Assembly (NCBI GenBank): GCA_950022295.1
Contig: OX465598.1
Coordinates: 93,162,001-93,226,000 of the forward strand
Direction of reading: 5' to 3'
DNA length: 64,000 nucleotides
Source of the DNA: Bromus sterilis
Lineage: Eukaryota; Streptophyta; Magnoliopsida; Poales; Poaceae
Under the pieces are notes generated by a model. That model was not told the DNA's origin and made no database searches. It saw only the letters and a program-made list of their open reading frames with translations. Positions within the stretch are counted from its first letter, which is position 1; every line of letters starts with the position of its first letter. A program made the translations under genes and the position numbers. Below, in pieces: positions 58,480 through 64,000 of this stretch.

Positions 58480-58501
58480 TGATACGTCCAAAAAGCATCA
58501 C
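58480..58501 (+). repeat. First 22 bp of element F's 5' LTR
   Basis: TGATACGTCCAAAAAGCATC resembles the start of the solo LTR at 19100-20447 (minus-strand TGATACGTCCAAATTGCATC). It is cut off by element G's LTR at 58502. The rest of F's LTR resumes at about 61397. Confidence 0.65.
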
Positions 58502-60142
58502 TGATGGCTTCTCGCCCCTCGTTGGTTACCCCAAGTGGAAGGTTTGAGATGCAGTGCAGCAGAAAGTTTCCCTCGGTGAAGATACCAAGGTTATCGAACC
58601 AATAGGACTCAGGAGATACAAGTAGGTGGCAACGTCGCCAGAAATTGCTTCCTGACTAGGGTGTTGTCGTGGACCTGCACACAGCAACAAATAACTTTGC
58701 TCCCAACGAGTACAGAGGAGTTGTCAATTCCTCCGGCCTTGTCGTTTACAAAGGATCAACGCAAGAGATAAAAGGTGCAAAGGAAAGTAAAAGCTAAAAG
58801 TAAATTGAGGGTGTGAACAATAATGTGAAGATGGACCGGGGTCCCGTGATTTTCACTAGTGATGTCTCTCTCCCAAAAGACGATAAATGTACTAGCGAGG
58901 TAAACAAATCATAGTTGGGCAATTGACAGGATTATCAAGGCACCGCAATGCTAACTATGCTGCAAAGAAAGGAAGGGCTCAAAAGCAATGGGCAGTACGC
59001 CAAGGTAAGTAGACCGAAATCCATCTGCATCTACTACGAATCATCCACCTTGAGATATCTATCCAGAACATCTCGCTGGTATTAAGTTGTGAATCCCACC
59101 CAAAGTGTAAACTCAAAGCAACAGACAACTGCATTAAAAGAACTTTGCGTAAAGTAAACAATCCTTGCACCCGCAGGTACTAGCACCGTTGTTTTATCCC
59201 TCGTGGCAACAACACATCCCCTAGTCTCATGTTTCTTTCACTCAAGCTAGACATCAAGGGGCTGAACCCACAATCGAGCATAACGCTCTCTCTTGGAGTT
59301 GCAAATAAAATACTTGGCCAAAGCAAACACTGCAATGGAGAACATGCAAGAATTTACTCAAGAACAAAATATAAAAGAGAAGAACCAAATATATTACTCA
59401 TCACAATCTGAACATAGTCTCATAATCCATCAGATCCCAACAAACTCAGCATAGCAACAACAGAAATTACATAGATGCCTCGATCATGTGAAGCAGCTCA
59501 CGAGGACTTGAAAGTGGAAGCACAAAGAGGGGAGAGATTCATCACATAGCTACTGGTCACGGACCCATGGTCCAAGGGGAACTACTCACGGCACATCCGG
59601 GAGGCGTCCATGGCTAGGGATGGTCTCCCGGAGGGGGTTCCTCCTTCCGGCAGGGTGCCGGGGCAGCTTCTCCACGCAGCCCCGATCTTGAAACGGCGGC
59701 GGCGGCGGTACAGAGGGGAGTTCGCGAAAAAGAGATCGATATTAGGGGTTTTCACCCCGAGGGGTAAATATAGGCGAAGGGGGGCATCGAGGGGACCCAC
59801 GATGCAATCATGAGGGTCCCTAGCGCGGCCCAGGGTGGGGCCACGCCACCTGCCCTCCTGGCTGCCTGGTGGTGGCCCCCCTTCCCTCTCTTGGTGATTC
59901 CGGAAGCTTTTGTTGCGCTGATTTTTTATATATTTTTCCCGGAATTTTTGGAGCACTTTTAATGGCCGGAAAACCCGAAATACAAAAACAGCAGAAAACA
60001 GAAACTGGCAACTGGGTGCACTGAGTTAATAGGTTAGTCCAAATAGGTTCAAAAGTGTATGAAAGTTCAAGCAAAACATGGCAAAGTCACACAAAACATG
60101 CATGGAGCAAGCAGAAATTATAGATACGTTTGGGACGTATCA
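58502..60142 (-). repeat. LTR of Athila-like element G
   Basis: A complete 1641-bp LTR, plus view TGATGGCTTCTCGCC to GGGACGTATCA. It has its own variant of the 3'-end segment, including AACGTCGCCAGAAATT at about 58631-58646 (primer-site-like on the minus strand). The minus-strand TATA region is near 59766. Confidence 0.9.
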
Positions 60143-61396
60143 ACATCCCCAAGCTTAATTCCTGCTCGTCCTCGAGTAGGTAAATGATAACAAGCATAAT
60201 TTATGTGGTGACATGCCACACAACCAAATAAGGACTTTTAAGTAAAGCAATCAAAGCATGAAATTTTATTCAAGTCTTAACAAGCAAGAGTCTATATTAC
60301 CATTGACACAAGAAACAAAAGAACAAAGGTGCAAGAGCTCTCGCTGTCCGTGACTTGAATGTCTCCAAATGGTGTTTGCGTGCAAGCAAGGGACTGGGAC
60401 AAAAGAGAAAAAAGGTTGTTGAGAACAACTATCTACTAAAGTCTCACACTTGGTCTCCTTTGGATTCTTATCTGGACTCTTCCCCAGACCACTAGCCAGG
60501 TACAAGTCAAACTGATCCACTCCCTTTCGATATTTTGAGCACTCATGCAATGGATGAGCGTGAGCAAGAAAGTTGACACCTAAAAGGCGAAACAGAAAGA
60601 AGCTGGAGGAGGAAGACAAAAAGGTGTGAAAGGCTCACATCAATGAGGACAATCATAGGCGAGAGAAGGCCATATGATAGATATGATGTGAGGAGTAGGG
60701 ATTGCCATACAACGGATGCACATGTGAGCTAAAATCTCTCCAAGGGAACTAGTGGGGGTGCATCTAACTTGCTTGCTCAAGAAGACCTAGAGTTCATTTG
60801 AGGAGGCTCATCATTGGAATATACAAGCCAAGTTCTATAGTGTGAAGGGTCCCCACATAGCTATATGCATGATGATGATCTCTATGGAGTACAAGGGATA
60901 GAAGATGAAGTACTAGTGTGGATCTCTCAAAAGGAATAGTAGTATTCCCCCTTCTCTCTTTTTATTTTTTATCTTTTTCTCTTTTTCTCTTTTTTTTATT
61001 TTTTTGGTGGCCTCAATGGCTCTTTCTATTTAACTCTCATTTGTCCTCTTTGGGATCTTTTGATTTTGTCCTCTTTGGGATCTTTTCCTCACTTTTAGGG
61101 GCAATACTCTATATTTTACAAGAATATAGGAGATCTTTCACACTTTACAAAGGTACTCACATAAAGAAAATGTAACTATCATGATGCAAATGTATGCCTC
61201 TGCCAGGGTAGCAGGATGTGCAATGATACTAGCGCATCCTGTAGCAATGATTAGGGCAAGGCCCAACTAGCATGCGGCTCATCGATCAAGCAAGTAGCAT
61301 GTATGACATGAAAATCAAGTCATGAGAAGGTGGATGTTGCATGGCAATGTATCTCGGAAAGGCTATGGAAATGCCTTGTAGGTAGGTATGGTGGCT
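60143..61396 (-). mobile_element. 3' interior remnant of element G
   Basis: Starts at the polypurine tract next to the LTR and is colinear with the 3' interiors of D and E up to GGTATGGTGGCTGTT at about 61396. There it switches to the LTR of element F. The start of the recurrent antisense ORF (61324) is present but cut off. No gag or primer site remains. Confidence 0.8.
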
Positions 61397-62136
61397 GTTG
61401 AAGTATTATGTGTTGTTTGATACTTAAGTTGTGTTGTTATTTCTCTAGTGGTGTTATGTGAGTCGAACACTTAACACTTCACCTTTAATGGGCCTAGAGG
61501 AATACATTGTGCACAAAGGAGGCTTATGGTGGGTTGCCGGAGTGACAGAAACCTGAACCCCAATTCGCACACTTTTTCACAAGGGAGTTATGGATCCTTG
61601 ATCGTAATGATGTGGTTAGGCTCATGCCTTAATTACTACCTTGTATTTGTGGATCCTTGCAAGGTGTGTAATCATAAGAGTACACTTATATTAGTCTAGA
61701 AGGTGTACTAGCATTGATCCACCCACCAATACTTATCAACACAATACATATTACTTGGCGGAGTATGGTGAGAGTAACTTGGCTATCTCTCCCGTGTGTT
61801 CTCGAGAACGCTTTAGCTTTTATAAGTTTAGTTCCTAGGCTTATCCTTGTGAAAGGATTCAGACACTTGCTACTCCTCAGTTACCCTGTTTACTTTGCTT
61901 GTCTTTTACTTTTCTGTTGCTTAAACCAAAAACCCCTAAATATTTACCTTTGAGTGTGTGCAGCCTTTCCTTATCCAGTGTCACTTATCAACACCTTCTG
62001 CTCCTCGTGGGATCGACATCCTTATTTATCAAAAAGATACAATTGATCCCCTAGACTTGTGGGTTATCAAGAATCATTTATTGGCGCGGTTAACAGGGAA
62101 GGCAACCCAACTAAACCTATTAACTTCTCCGCCATC
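61397..62136 (+). repeat. 5' LTR of Athila element F, 3' part
   Basis: Homologous in the opposite direction to the left part of the solo LTR at 19100-20447. Homology ends at GGGTTATCA (62069), where the solo LTR also ends. A further 67 bp (62070-62136) ends CGCCATCA before the real primer site. Which of the two is the present LTR end cannot be decided without F's 3' LTR. Confidence 0.75.
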
Positions 62137-62148
62137 AACGAGCGTTTC

Positions 62149-62166
62149 TGGCGCCGTTGCCGGGGA
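62149..62166 (+). promoter_or_regulatory. Primer-binding site of element F
   Basis: TGGCGCCGTTGCCGGGGA preceded by GCGTTTC, as in the other Athila-like elements. A degenerate copy TGGCGCGGTTAACAGGG lies 67 bp upstream at 62082. Confidence 0.9.
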
Positions 62167-62233
62167 GTGTAGCGCTATTGGTAAGTGAATCCGGTAAGGA
62201 AACCTTTATTTTCTATTGTTACTTTCAGTCCTT

Positions 62234-64000
62234 ATGGACTCTGCTACTGTTGGTTCGTTGCTGGTAAGGAGCCGCCCCACGACTGTGGTGGTCACTCCTA
62301 CCCGTACTGAAATTGTACCCTATAAAATACCACCTGATATTATTGATCATGTCTTGTCTAATCGTTGTACAGTAGAAGGACATCCAGGAGAACACCTGCT
62401 ATATTTATCACAATTATGTTCTTTATTTAAGCTTGCAGGTGTAACGATGGAGTTCTTCATGAAGAAACTATTCTCCATATCACTCAAAGATAAAGCTTCA
62501 GATTGGTATAAGCTACTCGATAACTCTGATCTTCTTGAATGGCCAGAGCTTATGTCTCTCTTTTATGCAAAGTTTTATCCTCTTCGTGAAATTCACCAAG
62601 ACAGGAACTACATCTACAACTTTTGGTCTCGCGACGGAGAGAGCATCGCTCAAGCTTGGGGGAGACTGAAGTCCCTGATGCTCAAATGCCCAAACCATGA
62701 GCTCCCCAAGGAAATTATACTTACAAATTTTTATGCCAGGCTTTCTCGTCAGGACAAGGAGATGTTGGATGCCTCCTCTAGCGGGGTATTCCAGACCAGA
62801 AGTATGGAAGAAAATTGGGATCTTATAGAAAGGATCCAGAAGAACACTGAAGACTGGGAAATTGATAAAGGTATTGAACCCGCTATAAACTATGAGCATG
62901 ATCACATTAAGATTTATGTGAAGACTGATTACTTTAATACCTTTTGCTCTAAAATTGGTTTTGATTCCTAGATAATGGTTGACTTTTGCAAGGACTTTGC
63001 TTCTCATATTGATTCTTCTAAGAAGAAGGAGAGTCAACATCATAAACCTTTCAAGGAGTCACCTATTGAGATTAATGTTACTGATCCTGTTTTACCTGCA
63101 GTTGTGTATGAACAACCTCCTTATACCTCAAGGATAAAGGAGCACTCTTTTGTTACAGGTATTCTAAACAAAAACGGAAGGACGACTGACGAACCTGAGG
63201 ACATGATCAAGGTCAAGCCTCAAGTTGCAATGGTCAAGGATCTGGTAACTAGTGATATTGAAGAATCTACTATTAGTTTTTGTGATGTTTCCACTAACAT
63301 TGTCACAGCCAAGAACAAAGGACCAAGTTCAGGTACACCAGTTGTATCTGTCAAAATAGGAGATCATAATTACTATGGGCTATGTGATTTGGGATCTAGC
63401 GTCATCGCTATTCCCTCACACTTTATCAAGAGATCATGCACGAGATTCAGCCGTGTGAGATCGAGGACATTGATTTCACGATTCATCTTGCAAATAAACA
63501 AACAATCTCTCCAGTTGGGATTGTGAGAGATGTTGAAGTACTCTGCGGGAAGGTAAAATATCCTACTGACTTTCTTGTACTTGGTTCAGTGCAAGATAGT
63601 TTTTGCCCTATTATCTTTGGTAGGCCCTTCCTCAGCACTTGTGGAGCTATAATAGATTGCAAGAAAGGTAAAGTTTTTGTTGAATTCAACGGTGAGGCGT
63701 ATGAATTTAATTTTTTTAAGTTTTCTAAGCAGCCTCGTGGTACTGACTTGTCAAGTAATGACAAAATTATTGAAGAAATTGCTTCTATTGCTATTCCTCC
63801 TAATGATACTTTGCATCAATTTATGGAAGACCACGAGAATGACATACATATGCAGGAGAGGGATGAACTAGAAGACATATTTTTAAGACAAACTCCTATC
63901 CTGAAGCACAACCTCCCGGTTGAACCCTTAGGAATCCTCTCGCAACCAAAAGAAGACCCGGTGTTTGATCTAAAACCACTACCCGATACGCTCAAGTATG
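62234..64000 (+). pseudogene. gag-pol: Athila gag-protease-pol of element F, 3' end outside window
   Basis: Likely start ATG at 62234 (MDSATVGSLLV). The gag domain has FFMKKLFSISLKDKASDWYKLL, WPELMSLFYAKFYP and ESIAQAWGRLKSLMLKCPNHELP. An in-frame TAG at 62969-62971 separates it from the downstream frame, which carries the protease active site YGLCDLGSSVIAIPS. One missing base near 63418 shifts the frame. The next frame is open from 63421 to the window end, with VGIVRDVEVLCGKVKYPTDF, FCPIIFGRPFL and the pre-RT segment ILKHNLPVEPL. RT, RNase H and integrase should follow outside. F is the likely autonomous partner type for the gag-only or gag-pro-only Athila-like elements here, though this copy has at least two breaks. 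Confidence 0.9.

Overview
This is plant nuclear DNA made almost entirely of nested LTR retrotransposons. I found no confident host gene, rRNA gene or tRNA gene. The families point to a Pooideae grass (the wheat/barley/rye/oat group). They are Athila-like Ty3/gypsy LTRs that begin TGATACGTCC and use a TGGCGCCGTTGCCGGGGA primer site, a Sukkula/Derami-like non-autonomous gypsy, Tat-like gypsy elements and a Ty1/copia element with a TGTTGG...CCAACA LTR. The species call is inferred from repeat style only.

Layout, left to right. (1) 1-5651: minus-strand Ty1/copia element with a broken gag-pol, a 0.95-kb leader, a Met-tRNA primer site and its 5' LTR; the left end is outside the window. (2) 5652-7390: leader and LTR of another minus-strand element, with a GGACGTCCG palindromic array. 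(3) About 7585-12803: minus-strand Tat-like gypsy (gag, protease, RT, RNase H; integrase lost) with its 5' LTR. (4) 12804-about 16390: Sukkula-like LTR, primer site and non-coding interior. (5) About 16391-19092: unassigned LTR-type DNA split by a solo LTR (TSD GTTAG). (6) 19093-30695: minus-strand Athila-like element with gag and protease but no RT. Its 3' LTR holds a solo Athila LTR (TSD ATGGC) and its interior holds a solo copia LTR (TSD GTGGA). (7) 30696-31589: gypsy integrase fragment. (8) 31590-46038: plus-strand Athila-like DNA arranged as LTR-interior-LTR, a 422-bp LTR-like insert, then interior-LTR-interior-LTR. (9) 46039-52532: minus-strand Tat-like gypsy pol. Between pol and the lost 3' LTR it carries an oppositely oriented gene with its own TATA box and a B3-type DNA-binding domain. 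(10) 52533-64000: a three-deep nest of Athila-like elements (E minus, F plus, G minus). F is probably the autonomous type, and its gag-pro-pol reading runs off the right edge.

Function. Every recognisable polyprotein has nonsense codons or frameshifts, many explainable as C-to-T changes (CGA to TGA, CAG to TAG, TGG to TAG or TGA). The insertion order can be read from LTR ends and target-site duplications. The items most worth following are the antisense B3 gene inside a retrotransposon (46616-47298), primer-site-like sequence inside the LTR 3' ends of the Athila-like elements about 125 bp from the terminus, and a repeated antisense ORF (about 127 aa when complete) in the non-coding interiors of the non-autonomous Athila-like elements.
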